Origin: Kitasatospora phosalacinea
GTDB taxonomy: Bacteria; Actinomycetota; Actinomycetes; Streptomycetales; Streptomycetaceae
DNA length: 38,056 bases
Reading direction: 5' to 3'
NCBI RefSeq assembly: GCF_000717185.1
Contig: NZ_JNYE01000073.1
Location: forward strand, 1 to 38,056
Below, piece after piece: positions 15,600 to 23,115 of the stretch; position 1 is the stretch's first letter; every line of letters begins with the position of its first letter. Both the position numbers and the translations under genes were made by a program. The notes beneath the pieces were generated by a model that saw only the letters and a program-made list of their open reading frames with translations, did not search any database and was not told where the DNA came from.

Positions 15600-15832
15600 T
15601 CAGGGATCCGCTCGGGCCAGGCACCCACCGAAGGCCAGAGCCGCTCCGAGCAGTACCGCCCAGAGCAGGTGCGCGCCGGACCAGTGCGGATGCCCCGGGG
15701 GCAGGAAGAGCGCGAACCGGTCCGGCAGCAGCACTGCGGTGACCACCAGCAGCGGGACGCCCGGGCCAGGACGGCGGTGGCCGCGAGCAGCAGCGCCGCG
15801 TGCTCCGCCCGCTGCTCCGTCTCCCCTGCCAC
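15600..15832 (-). pseudogene. Small membrane protein gene broken by a frameshift
   Basis: Frame one runs from GTG 15832 (AGGGGGT just upstream) through a hydrophobic stretch AALLLAATAVLA. Another frame then continues with PGVPLLVVTAVLLPDRFALF, a polar turn, and HLLWAVLLGAALAFGGCLA to TGA at 15600. Restoring one C in the GCCCGGGC run at about 15760-15768 joins them into one protein of about 77 residues with two or three membrane segments. The two halves fit in hydrophobic pattern and composition, so this is either a true one-base deletion or a sequencing error. Function unknown. Confidence 0.55.
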
Positions 15833-15913
15833 ACCCCCTGCTCGCTGCCGCCCCCGGCAGCGGTTCACCCCGGGCGGGAATTTCTTTCGGTCCGCTCCGG
15901 GAACGGCGGACGT

Positions 15914-15951
15914 GCGGCCCGGGCAGTGCCCCCACGCACCGCCCGGGCCGC
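15914..15951. terminator. Orphan strong hairpin
   Basis: GCGGCCCGGGC and GCCCGGGCCGC pair over 11 bp, with an inner GTGC/GCAC stem. No annotated gene ends at it on either strand, so it may close an unrecognised small RNA or be a DNA structure. Confidence 0.55.
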
Positions 15952-16048
15952 TCCGAATGCGGACGTTCCGGCCCCCACAGCCCGAACTTCCGCCGCCTCC
16001 TTTGTACTTCGGTTCGCCTCCGCTGCAGAAGACGCGTACGGATCTTTC

Positions 16049-16064
16049 TTGGGAGCGCTTCCAA
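16049..16064. promoter_or_regulatory. CebR-like (LacI-type) operator
   Basis: TGGGAGCGCTTCCA (16050-16063) matches the known Streptomyces CebR box TGGGAGCGCTCCCA at 13 of 14 bases, and outer T/A pairs extend the palindrome to 16 bp. It lies 105 bp before the GntR gene. No sugar-utilisation gene is adjacent. Confidence 0.5.
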
Positions 16065-16168
16065 CGGCCCTCCGCACGCCGGGCGCGATCCGGCCCGCCG
16101 CCCGTCCCGTCCTGGAATGATCTGATCTACTGCCCGCTCCCTCCGCCCGCTTCCGCCTGGAGCCCCCG

Positions 16169-16825
16169 ATGCCCGACACCCCCGGTGACGCCCACCAGTC
16201 GCTGGCGGACCTCGTCTACGTCCAGTTGCGCGAACGGATCATCGAGGGCGAGTACCCCGCCGGGCAGCGCCTGGTCGAACGCGAACTCGCCGACGGCACG
16301 GGCGTCTCCCGGATCCCGGTCCGCGAGGCCGTGCAGCGCCTCGAACGCGAGGGCTTCCTCGCCGTCCAGGCCCGCCGCGGCGCCGTCGTCGCCGACTTCG
16401 GCCCCGAGGAGGCCGAGCACTTCTTCGCCGTCCGCGAGTCCCTGGAGGCGCTCGCCGCCAGCCTCGCCGCGCAGCACGCCACCCCCGCCGGCGTCCGCGG
16501 CCTCGAACGCCTCCTGGCCCGCGCCCGCAAGGCCGCCGAGGCCGGCCGCCTGCGGGAGACCGTCAGCCTGAACGCCGACTTCCACCGCGAGATCGTCGAA
16601 CTCTCCGGCAACCCGCTGCTGCGCGACCTGATGGCCCCGCTCGACGGCCGCCTGCGCCGCCTGTTCCGGCTCACCTCCGACCTCGGGACCAGCCTCCCGA
16701 CGTGCACCGAGCACCAGCAGCTCCTCGACGCCATCAGGGCCCGCGACCCCGAGACCGCCGCCGCCCTCGCCCGCCACCACGTCGCCGGGACCCGCGCCTT
16801 CGCCCGGCAGGCCCTCGGCGGGTAG
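16169..16825 (+). CDS. GntR-family regulator, FadR/FCD subfamily
   Basis: The 218-residue protein has an N-terminal winged helix (LADLVYVQLRERIIEGEYPAGQRL, then SRIPVREAVQRLEREGFLAV, residues 11-75) and an FCD ligand domain (residues 85-210) with helices such as SLNADFHREIVELSGNPLL. The D..H..H metal-ligand pattern of FCD proteins can be traced (NADFH, then TEHQQLL and ARHHVAG). Such proteins sense carboxylates or sugar acids. The start is ATG with a CTGGAG-like site upstream. It stands alone ahead of crp. A CebR-like box upstream hints at a sugar connection. Confidence 0.9.
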   Translation: MPDTPGDAHQSLADLVYVQLRERIIEGEYPAGQRLVERELADGTGVSRIPVREAVQRLEREGFLAVQARRGAVVADFGPEEAEHFFAVRESLEALAASLAAQHATPAGVRGLERLLARARKAAEAGRLRETVSLNADFHREIVELSGNPLLRDLMAPLDGRLRRLFRLTSDLGTSLPTCTEHQQLLDAIRARDPETAAALARHHVAGTRAFARQALGG

Positions 16826-16900
16826 CCGCCGGAGACGGGAAACGCCCACCCGAACTGCGCGAATGGCCCCGTAGGCCCCACCTCGGCACACCCCCTCCTC

Positions 16901-16907
16901 ATATGAT
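16901..16907 (+). promoter_or_regulatory. Candidate -10 element of crp
   Basis: The hexamer TATGAT (16902-16907) is a near-consensus -10 box 65 bp before the crp GTG. No clear -35 hexamer or self-binding Crp site is visible. Confidence 0.45.
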
Positions 16908-16971
16908 CGGAGCGACATGCGTCATCCTTGGTGGTGAGTAGCACTGCCCAGACACCAGCAGGAGGAAGCTC

Positions 16972-17646
16972 GTGGACGACGTTCTGCGGCGCGCCGCGCT
17001 GTTCGCGGCACTCGACGACGACCAGGCTGCCGAGCTCCGCGCTTCCATGACCGAGGTGACGCTCGCCCGCGGTGAGTCGCTGTTCCACGAGGGCGACCCG
17101 GGCGACCGGCTCTACGTCGTGGTCGAGGGCAAGGTCAAGCTGCACCGGGCCTCCCCCGACGGCCGCGAGAACATGCTCGCCGTGCTCGGCCCCTCCGAGA
17201 TGATCGGCGAACTCTCGCTCTTCGACCCGGGCCCGCGCACCGCCACCGCCACCGCCCTCACCGAGGTCAAGCTCCTCGGCCTCGGCCACGGCGACCTGCT
17301 GCCGCTGCTGCACGCCCGCCCCGAGGTCTCCATCGCCCTGCTGCGCGCCATCGCCCGCCGCCTGCGCCGCACCAACGACGTGATGTCCGACCTGGTCTTC
17401 TCCGACGTGCCCGGCCGCGTCGCCAAGGCCCTGCTCGACCTCTCCCGCCGCTTCGGCGTCCAGTCCGACGAGGGCATCCACGTCGCCCACGACCTCACCC
17501 AGGAGGAGCTCGCCCAGCTGGTCGGCGCCTCCCGCGAGACGGTCAACAAGGCCCTCGCCGACTTCGCCGGCCGCGGCTGGCTCAAGCTGGAGGCCCGCGC
17601 GGTCGTCCTGCTCGACGTCGAGCGGCTCTCCCGCCGCTCCCGCTGA
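16972..17646 (+). CDS. crp: Crp/Fnr-family global regulator (Crp)
   Basis: The 224-residue protein is Crp, the cAMP-receptor-type regulator (SCO3571 or Rv3676 type). Residues 1-120 form the cyclic-nucleotide domain, with GDPGDRLYVVVEGKVKLHR and the binding signature IGELSLFDPGPRTATA. A dimer helix follows, then the helix-turn-helix LTQEELAQLVGASRETVNKAL near 175. In Streptomyces, Crp controls germination, growth and antibiotic genes. GTG 16972 follows GGAGGAAG at ideal spacing. Its position ahead of the conserved MBL-RidA-ArsA-Wbl block supports orthology. Confidence 0.95.
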   Translation: MDDVLRRAALFAALDDDQAAELRASMTEVTLARGESLFHEGDPGDRLYVVVEGKVKLHRASPDGRENMLAVLGPSEMIGELSLFDPGPRTATATALTEVKLLGLGHGDLLPLLHARPEVSIALLRAIARRLRRTNDVMSDLVFSDVPGRVAKALLDLSRRFGVQSDEGIHVAHDLTQEELAQLVGASRETVNKALADFAGRGWLKLEARAVVLLDVERLSRRSR

Positions 17647-17654
17647 TCCCCGCC

Positions 17655-17700
17655 GGAACCGCGCCCGACCGCACCGCCAGGTGCCCCCGGGCGCGGTTCC
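17655..17700 (+). terminator. Terminator hairpin between crp and MBL gene
   Basis: GGAACCGCGCCCG pairs with CGGGCGCGGTTCC over 13 bp, with an inner GCACC/GGTGC stem. It lies just after the crp stop and may serve both converging genes. Confidence 0.8.
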
Positions 17701-17723
17701 GCGTTCCGGGGCCGCGGCCCGCC

Positions 17724-18545
17724 TCAGATCAGGCCCCGGTCCTCCAGGTACGTGAGCTGGGCCCGCACCGAGAGCTCCGCCGCGGGCCACAGCGCCGGGT
17801 CGACGTCCGCGTACACCCGGGCGACCACCTCGGGCGCGGTGCGGCAGCCCGCCTCGACCGCGGTCTCGACCTGGGCGAGCCGGGCCGCGCGGTGGGCGAG
17901 GTAGTAGTCGACGGCGCCGAGCGCGTCCGCGAGGACGGGGCCGTGGCCGGGCAGGACGGTGCGCACGCCGTGCTCGGCGGCCATCGCGTGCAGGCGGCGC
18001 AGCGAGTCGAGGTAGTCGCCCAGGCGCCCGTCGGGGTGGGCGACCATCGTGGTGCCGCGGCCCAGGACGGTGTCGCCGGTGAGGATCGCGCCGTCCGCGG
18101 GCAGGTGGAAGGTCAGCGAGTCGGAGGTGTGCCCGGGGGTGCCGACGACCCGCAGGTCGAGGCCGCCGACGTCGAGGCGCTGCCCGCCGTGCAGGCCCTC
18201 CTCGCCGAGCCGCAGCGCCGGGTCGAGGGCGCGGACGGGGGTGCCGGTGAGTTCGGCGAACCGGGCGGCGCCCTCGGCGTGGTCGGCGTGGCCGTGGGTG
18301 AGCAGGGTGAGGGCGATCCGCTTGCCCTGCTGCTCGGCGAGGTCGACGATCCGGCGCAGGTGGGCCTCGTCGAGCGGGCCGGGGTCGACGACGGCGGCGA
18401 GGTCGGAGCCGGGCTCGGAGAGCAGCCAGGTGTTGGTGCCGTCCAGCGTCATCGGGGACGGGTTGGGGGCGAGCACGCACTGGGCGCGCGGGGTGGCGAC
18501 CCCGCCGACGGTGTCGGCGGGGTCGCCCGGCAGCGGACCGCTCAC
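17724..18545 (-). CDS. MBL-fold metallo-hydrolase (LACTB2-like)
   Basis: The 273-residue protein is a metallo-beta-lactamase-fold hydrolase. Metal ligands are visible in THGHADH near residue 84, GTPGHTSDS near 136, GDTVLG near 158 and LPGHGP near 200. The long C-terminal helical part, ending in QLTYLEDRGLI, is typical of the LACTB2/glyoxalase-II-like branch; members cut RNA or thioesters. It is the counterpart of Rv3677c beside crp. Translation starts at GTG 18545, with GGGGGC upstream. The upstream spacer is an 18-bp tandem repeat whose edges resemble the start codon region. Confidence 0.9.
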   Translation of the reverse strand: MSGPLPGDPADTVGGVATPRAQCVLAPNPSPMTLDGTNTWLLSEPGSDLAAVVDPGPLDEAHLRRIVDLAEQQGKRIALTLLTHGHADHAEGAARFAELTGTPVRALDPALRLGEEGLHGGQRLDVGGLDLRVVGTPGHTSDSLTFHLPADGAILTGDTVLGRGTTMVAHPDGRLGDYLDSLRRLHAMAAEHGVRTVLPGHGPVLADALGAVDYYLAHRAARLAQVETAVEAGCRTAPEVVARVYADVDPALWPAAELSVRAQLTYLEDRGLI

Positions 18546-18565
18546 GCGGTGCCCCCGGAGCGCGC

Positions 18566-18673
18566 GCCCACCCGGTGCGCCGCACCGGTCCCGTGCGCCG
18601 CGCCCACCCGGTGTGCTGCGCCCACGCGGTGCGCCGCACCCAAGCGGCGTGCTGCGCTCACGCGGCGTCCCGT
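18566..18673. repeat. 18-bp tandem repeat, about six copies
   Basis: Six contiguous 18-base units (18566, 18584, 18602, 18620, 18638, 18656) follow the consensus GCCCACSCGGTGCGCCGC with a few changes each. The array fills the spacer between the 62-aa ORF and the MBL gene. Its last unit contains the stop codon of the ORF, and similar sequence (CTCACGCGGTG) covers the MBL start. Confidence 0.85.
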
Positions 18674-18846
18674 TCGGCGCGGCTGAGGCGGCGCATCGGG
18701 AGCGGGCGGACCAGGGCGCGGCCGGGCAGGTCGCGGGTCAGCAGGCGGGTGGTCTCCCTGGGCGCGCTCTCGTCGCAGGCGGCGCGGAGGGTGACGGTGC
18801 GGGCGGGCATGGCCGAGGTCCGGCGAGCCACGTCGTTGTGGGTCAT
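18658..18846 (-). CDS. Hypothetical 62-aa basic protein
   Basis: A strong GGAAGGAG six bases before ATG 18846 supports translation of this 62-residue frame. The product is soluble, Arg-rich (about 13 Arg) and has one Cys, with no membrane helix or known motif. I do not recognise it. It precedes the MBL gene on the same strand and may once have been coupled to it, since the GCGTGAGC context occurs at both its stop and the MBL start. Confidence 0.55.
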   Translation of the reverse strand: MTHNDVARRTSAMPARTVTLRAACDESAPRETTRLLTRDLPGRALVRPLPMRRLSRAERDAA

Positions 18847-18917
18847 CGGAGTCTCCTTCCGAGGTCAGGACGGTCGGTGCGGTTGCTGGTCAACGGTACG
18901 GCCCGGTGCGGGCCGGT

Positions 18918-18958
18918 CCCGGAACGGGTCGCCCGGCGGGGCCGGTGATCGTTCCGGG
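18918..18958 (-). terminator. Hairpin downstream of NUDIX gene
   Basis: CCCGGAACG and CGTTCCGGG pair over nine bases around a 23-base GC-rich loop. It lies ten bases after the NUDIX stop. Confidence 0.6.
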
Positions 18959-18967
18959 GGAAGGTTC

Positions 18968-19810
18968 TCACGCCGGGAACACGCCGTCGATAGTCAGCTC
19001 GTCATACCCGCTCCACCGCACCGTCATGCGGTCCCCGACGACCTCGGCCCGCCCCAGCACCGGGGCCACCGCCCGCCCCCGCGCCGCGGCCGCCGCCCCG
19101 GCCGCACTGCCCAGCGGCAGCAGCTCGCGCAGCACCGTGACGGTCGGCGGCAGCATCCCGAACTCGCCCGCCTCGAACCCGGCCACCGCCGCCGCGGGGG
19201 TCAGCCAGGCGACCCGGTCGGCCTCCCCGACGGTGTCCGCGGCGACCTGCCCGGGCGGCAGCGCGGCGACGAAGAACCAGGTGTCGAAGCGCCGCTCCTC
19301 GAACTCGGGCGTCACCCAGCGCGCCCAGGGCGCCAGCAGGTCGCTGCGCAGCACCAGCCGCTGCTCCGTCAGGAACTCGGCCAGCGACACCTCGTGGCGC
19401 TCCAGCGCGCCCCGCTCGGCGGCCCAGTCCCGGGGCTCCACCAGCGTGCCCGCGTCCGGCCCGGCCAGCAGCACCCCGGCCTCCTCGAAGGTCTCCCGGA
19501 CGGCCGCGCACAGCACCGCGCACGCGGTCGGCTCGTCCACCCCCAGCAGCCCGGCCCACCGAGCGGCCGACGGCCCGGCCCACGGCGGACGCACCTCCCG
19601 GTCCCGCGGATCCACCCCGCCGCCCGGGTAGGCGTACATGCCCCCGGCGAAGGCCATCGTGGCCCGCCGCCGCAGCAGGTACGCCTCGGGCCCGGCCGCG
19701 CCCTCGCGCAGCAGCACCACGGTGGCGGAGGGCTTCGGCGGCACGGGGGCGAGCTCCCCGGCGGCCAGGGCACGGATTCGGGCGGGCCAGGACGGCGGCA
19801 TCTCCAGCAT
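18968..19810 (-). CDS. NUDIX hydrolase
   Basis: The 280-residue protein has an N-terminal strand block ATVVLLREGAAGPEAYLLRRR, a loop with MYAYPGGGVDPRD, and a NUDIX helix ending AAVRETFEEAGVLL near residue 112; the RE..EE..G core carries the Mg2+-binding glutamates. An insert lies between the first loop and the NUDIX helix, as in NUDT19-like CoA or acyl-CoA pyrophosphatases. ATG 19810 is probably leaderless: TAACAT (19819-19824, minus strand) ends eight bases before it and there is no ribosome site. GTG 19816 is the alternative. Confidence 0.88.
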   Translation of the reverse strand: MLEMPPSWPARIRALAAGELAPVPPKPSATVVLLREGAAGPEAYLLRRRATMAFAGGMYAYPGGGVDPRDREVRPPWAGPSAARWAGLLGVDEPTACAVLCAAVRETFEEAGVLLAGPDAGTLVEPRDWAAERGALERHEVSLAEFLTEQRLVLRSDLLAPWARWVTPEFEERRFDTWFFVAALPPGQVAADTVGEADRVAWLTPAAAVAGFEAGEFGMLPPTVTVLRELLPLGSAAGAAAAARGRAVAPVLGRAEVVGDRMTVRWSGYDELTIDGVFPA

Positions 19811-19818
19811 GTTCACGG

Positions 19819-19824
19819 ATGTTA
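19819..19824 (-). promoter_or_regulatory. Candidate -10 box for leaderless NUDIX mRNA
   Basis: TAACAT fits the actinobacterial TANNNT -10 pattern at leaderless distance from ATG 19810. Confidence 0.4.
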
Positions 19825-19851
19825 ACCGCACCGCCCGGGCGGTCGGCCTCC

Positions 19852-19896
19852 GGGAACGCAGGGAACGCCGGGAGCGCAGGGACCGCCGGGAACGCC
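19852..19896. repeat. 9-bp tandem repeat, five copies
   Basis: Units GGGAACGCA, GGGAACGCC, GGGAGCGCA, GGGACCGCC and GGGAACGCC follow without gaps, upstream of the NUDIX promoter and downstream of ridA. Confidence 0.8.
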
Positions 19897-19952
19897 GGGG
19901 GCCCGCCACCGCGAACGGCGACGGGCCCGTACGGAAGACGGAAGGGGCGGGG

Positions 19953-20417
19953 TCAGTCCCGGACCCGCACCATCAGCTCGACCTCGACCGGCGCGTCCAG
20001 CGGCAGCACCGCCACGCCGACGGCGCTGCGAGCGTGCACGCCCCGCTCGCCGAAGACCTTGCCCAGCAGCTCGCTGGTGCCGTTGACCACGCCGGGCTGG
20101 CCGGTGAAGTCGGGCGCGGAGGCGACGAAGCCGACCACCTTCACGACCTGCTCGACCCGGTTCAGGTCGCCGACCACCGACTTGACCGCGGCCAGCGCGT
20201 TCAGCGCGCAGACCTGCGCGAGCTCCTTGGCGTCCTCGGCGGTGACCTCGGCGCCGACCTTGCCGGTCAGCGGGAGCTTCCCGCCGACGAACGGCAGCTG
20301 TCCGGAGGTCAGCACGTGCACGCCGTCGCGCACCGCCGGGACGTACGCGGCGACCGGGGCGGCGACCTCGGGCAGCGTCAGCCCGAGGTCGGCGAGCCTC
20401 TGCTCGACCTGGCCCAT
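19953..20417 (-). CDS. RidA family protein
   Basis: The 154-residue protein belongs to the YjgF/YER057c/UK114 family. It shows SGQLPFVGGKLPLTGKVG, ALNALAAVKSVVGDLNRVEQVVKVVGFV and ARSAVGVAVLPLDAPVEVELMVRV, which includes the conserved Arg that holds the substrate carboxylate in RidA enzymes. RidA hydrolyses reactive 2-aminoacrylate, but this longer branch (about 150 residues) is less well tested. AAGGAG precedes ATG 20417. It starts two bases after the DUF4177 stop, matching the order Rv3678A-Rv3678c. Confidence 0.92.
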   Translation of the reverse strand: MGQVEQRLADLGLTLPEVAAPVAAYVPAVRDGVHVLTSGQLPFVGGKLPLTGKVGAEVTAEDAKELAQVCALNALAAVKSVVGDLNRVEQVVKVVGFVASAPDFTGQPGVVNGTSELLGKVFGERGVHARSAVGVAVLPLDAPVEVELMVRVRD

Positions 20418-20419
20418 GA

Positions 20420-20575
20420 CTACTCCTTCTCGCGCTTGAGGTACGCGACCAGCTGCTCCGGGTTCGGCCCGGGGACGACCTGGACGAGCTCCCAGCCGTC
20501 CTGGCCCCAGGTGTCGAGGATCTGCTTGGTGGCGTGCACGAGCAGCGGCACGGTGACGTATTCCCACTTGGTCAT
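20420..20575 (-). CDS. DUF4177 domain protein
   Basis: This 51-residue protein is a single DUF4177 unit, starting MTKWEYVTVPLL, with TWGQDGWELVQVVPGPN and YLKREKE at the end. The DGWELV core is the family signature. Function unknown. ATG 20575 gives the usual family start; ATG 20617 would add 14 residues of unrelated sequence. It is translated just ahead of ridA, as in mycobacteria. Confidence 0.9.
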   Translation of the reverse strand: MTKWEYVTVPLLVHATKQILDTWGQDGWELVQVVPGPNPEQLVAYLKREKE

Positions 20576-20676
20576 GGGGGTGACTCTAGCCGCCCGGGCC
20601 GGTGTGAGGTGGGACACAAAGCGGGCATGATTCGCCGGGGCCGCCGGGATGCTCCCGGCATCCGGCGCGCGCGCTG

Positions 20677-20682
20677 GTTACC
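20677..20682 (+). promoter_or_regulatory. Candidate -10 element for the ArsA-like ATPase pair
   Basis: TACCCT at 20677-20682 fits TANNNT and lies 55 bp before the first ATPase start. A hairpin-like sequence (GGATGC, GCATCC) sits just upstream at 20647-20663. Confidence 0.35.
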
Positions 20683-20737
20683 CTCGCGTGGAGGGGTGCC
20701 TCGGGCCCCGAACGGGAGCGACGGACGGAGAGCGGGC

Positions 20738-21820
20738 GTGGCGGGCACCAGCGGCACTGCGGGGCCGGGCGAGCAGGCACCGCGGGAGCCCGACTGGGAG
20801 GGCGTCCGGCTGCACGTGGTCAGCGGGAAGGGCGGCACCGGCAAGACCACGCTGGCCGCCGCGCTGGCCCTGGCGCTGGCCGCCGAGGGCGGCCGCACCC
20901 TGCTGATCGAGGTGGAGGGCCGGCAGGGCATCGCCGAGCTGTTCCAGATCGCCGCGCTGCCGTACGAGGAGCGCCGGGTGGCCACCGTGACGCCCGCTCA
21001 GCTCGGGCTGCCCGGCCGGGGCCACGGCGAGGTGCACGCGCTGGCGATCGACACCGAGCAGGCGCTGCTGGAGTACCTGGAGATGTTCTACAAGCTGGGC
21101 CGGGCCGGGAAGGCCCTGCAGAAGGTCGGCTTCGTGGACTTCGCGACCACCGTCGCCCCGGGCGTGCGCGACGTGCTGCTCACCGGCAAGGCCTGCGAGG
21201 CGGCCCGCCGCAAGGGCCCGGACGGGCGCCGCCGCTACGACGCGGTGGTGATGGACGCCCCGCCGACCGGCCGGCTGACCCGCTTCCTGAACGTGAACTC
21301 CGAGGTCGCCGGCCTGGCCCGGATAGGGCCGATCCACTCCCAGGCGCAGGCGGTGATGCGGGTGCTGCGCTCCCCGGAGACGGCGGTGCACTTCACCACC
21401 CTGCTGGAGGAGATGCCGGTGCAGGAGACCGTGGACGGCGTCGCCGAGCTGCGCGACTCCGGCCTGCCGGTCGGCGGCGTGCTGGTCAACCTGGTGCGCC
21501 CGCCGATACTGGACGCGGCGGCGGTGGCGGCCGTGGACGGCGACCACCGCGAGGAGGTGGCGCTGGCCCTCGGCGAGGCCGGCCTGGGCGGGCGCTCGCG
21601 CAAGCCGGAGACCGTCCGGGCGCACGTCGAGCCGCTGCTCGACCCACTGCTGGAACAGGCCAGGGAGCACGCCGAACGGGTCGAGCTGGAGCGCGCCCAG
21701 CGCGCCGAGCTCCAGCAACTCAAGCTCCCCACCTACGAGTTGCCGTTGATCGGCGAGGGCATGGACCTGGCCGGGCTGTACCGGCTGGCGGGCGAGCTGA
21801 AGCGGCAGGGAGCGGCGTGA
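20738..21820 (+). CDS. ArsA/Get3-like ATPase, first of pair (BagA/Rv3679 type)
   Basis: The 360-residue protein has the deviant Walker [11 protein letters not shown] near residue 31, IEVEGRQG at switch I, and [13 protein letters not shown] near 171. These define the ArsA/Get3/Mrp group of dimeric ATPases. It lacks arsenite cysteines and other ars genes, so arsenic export is unlikely. In M. tuberculosis the matching pair Rv3679-Rv3680 has been named BagA/BagB and linked to protection from toxic metabolites. GTG 20738 is supported by GGACGGAG upstream. It overlaps the second ATPase by four bases; the two likely form a heteromer. Confidence 0.92.
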   Translation: MAGTSGTAGPGEQAPREPDWEGVRLHVVSGKGGTGKTTLAAALALALAAEGGRTLLIEVEGRQGIAELFQIAALPYEERRVATVTPAQLGLPGRGHGEVHALAIDTEQALLEYLEMFYKLGRAGKALQKVGFVDFATTVAPGVRDVLLTGKACEAARRKGPDGRRRYDAVVMDAPPTGRLTRFLNVNSEVAGLARIGPIHSQAQAVMRVLRSPETAVHFTTLLEEMPVQETVDGVAELRDSGLPVGGVLVNLVRPPILDAAAVAAVDGDHREEVALALGEAGLGGRSRKPETVRAHVEPLLDPLLEQAREHAERVELERAQRAELQQLKLPTYELPLIGEGMDLAGLYRLAGELKRQGAA

Positions 21821-23088
21821 GCACGGGCGCGAGCAAGGGCACCGGTACGAGCAGAGGCACGGGCGCGGGGACGGGCAAGGGCGCCGGCGGGGACGCGACG
21901 GCGGGGAGCGGCATGACCGGGCTGGACATCGACGCCCTGATCGACGACCCGCGGACCCGGATCGTGGTCTGCTGCGGCTCCGGCGGCGTCGGCAAGACCA
22001 CCACCGCCGCGGCGATCGGCCTGCGCGCCGCCGAACGCGGCCGCCGCGTCGTGGTGCTGACCATCGACCCGGCCCGCCGACTGGCCCAGTCGATGGGCCT
22101 GAGCGAGCTCGACAACACCCCGCGGGTGGTCGCGGGCACCCGCGGCGACGGCGAGCTCCAGGCCATGATGCTGGACATGAAGCGGACCTTCGACGAGGTC
22201 GTGCTGGCCCACGCGGAGCCCGACCGCGCCAAGGCGATCATGGACAACCCGTTCTACCAGTCGCTGTCGGCCGGTTTCGCGGGCACCCAGGAGTACATGG
22301 CGATGGAGAAGCTCGGCCAGCTCCGCGCCGAGGACCACTGGGACCTGATCGTCGTCGACACCCCGCCGTCGCGCTCCGCACTGGACTTCCTGGACGCCCC
22401 CAGCCGCCTCGGGTCCTTCCTGGACGGCCGGGTGATCCGGCTGCTGACCGCCCCCGCCAAGGTCGGCGGCCGCTCCGCGATGAAGTTCCTCAACGTCGGC
22501 ATGGGGCTGATCAGCGGCACCCTCGGCAAGATCTTCGGCGCCCAACTCCTCACCGACATCCAGACGTTCGTCTCCGCGACCGACTCGATGTTCGGCGGCT
22601 TCCGGGAACGCGCCGACCGCACCTACCAGTTGCTCAAGGCCGAGGGCACCGCGTTCCTGGTGGTCGCCGCCCCGGAGCGGGACGCGCTGCGCGAGGCCGC
22701 GTACTTCGTCGACCGGCTCGCCGAGGACGACATGCCGCTGGCCGGACTGGTGCTCAACCGGGTCCACTCCACCGGCGCCCCGCAACTCACCGCCGAACGC
22801 GCGCTCGCCGCCGCCGAGGCCCTGGAGGAGAACGGCACCCCGCACTCCACCGCCCAGGCCGAGACCCTGGCCGCCGGGCTGCTGCGGCTGCACGCCGAAC
22901 GGGTGCAGATCATGACGAGGGAACGGCGCACCCGCAACCGCTTCGCCTCGGTCTACCCGGACGTACCGATCGTCGAGGTGCCCGCCCTGCCCGGCGACGT
23001 CCACGACCTGGACGGCCTGCGGGCCATCGGCGAACTGCTCGGCTCCCCCACCGAACGGCCCGACGGCCCACCCGCCAGCACTTCCTGA
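21817..23088 (+). CDS. ArsA/Get3-like ATPase, second of pair (BagB/Rv3680 type)
   Basis: The 423-residue partner has Walker [12 protein letters not shown] near residue 53, [13 protein letters not shown] at switch I, and [17 protein letters not shown] near 182. Residues 1-32 are a low-complexity Gly/Thr/Ser tail before the domain begins at [16 protein letters not shown] 21913 gives that shorter form. GTG 21817 overlaps the first gene stop (GTGA), which favours the long form. A C-terminal part ends with [14 protein letters not shown]. The role of the pair in Streptomyces is not established; client delivery to the membrane is one idea from the Get3 relationship. Confidence 0.92.
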   Translation: MSTGASKGTGTSRGTGAGTGKGAGGDATAGSGMTGLDIDALIDDPRTRIVVCCGSGGVGKTTTAAAIGLRAAERGRRVVVLTIDPARRLAQSMGLSELDNTPRVVAGTRGDGELQAMMLDMKRTFDEVVLAHAEPDRAKAIMDNPFYQSLSAGFAGTQEYMAMEKLGQLRAEDHWDLIVVDTPPSRSALDFLDAPSRLGSFLDGRVIRLLTAPAKVGGRSAMKFLNVGMGLISGTLGKIFGAQLLTDIQTFVSATDSMFGGFRERADRTYQLLKAEGTAFLVVAAPERDALREAAYFVDRLAEDDMPLAGLVLNRVHSTGAPQLTAERALAAAEALEENGTPHSTAQAETLAAGLLRLHAERVQIMTRERRTRNRFASVYPDVPIVEVPALPGDVHDLDGLRAIGELLGSPTERPDGPPASTS

Positions 23089-23115
23089 CGGAGCGTCAGC
23101 CTGACGAGGCCTCAG
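23085..23115. terminator. Convergent terminator between ATPase gene and wblA
   Basis: CTGACG-GAG-CGTCAG (23085-23099) holds the ATPase stop; the next CTGACGAGGCCTCAG holds the wblA stop. The two short inverted repeats share CTGACG. Confidence 0.55.

Larger units (their letters stand above)
15833..16168. other. Gene-poor stretch with hairpins and a CebR-like box
   Basis: No convincing ORF is seen in these 336 bases. They hold a small hairpin at 15843-15862 (CGCTGCCG, loop CCCC), a strong hairpin at 15914-15951, a LacI-type palindrome at 16049-16064, and the presumed promoter of the GntR gene near TGATCTGATCTAC (about 16121). GC content is lower between 15985 and 16050. Confidence 0.6.

Noticed and set aside
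16216..18639. An 807-codon minus-strand frame over the GntR, crp and MBL genes
   Set aside because: It crosses three well-supported genes in the wrong frame and its product is low-complexity; a GC shadow.
18566..18673. CRISPR-like array
   Set aside because: Units are contiguous 18-bp repeats without spacers and there are no cas genes; it is a minisatellite.
20738..23088. Arsenic-resistance (arsA) function
   Set aside because: No arsB, arsC, arsD or arsR partner and no arsenite cysteines; the pair fits the Rv3679-Rv3680 type instead.
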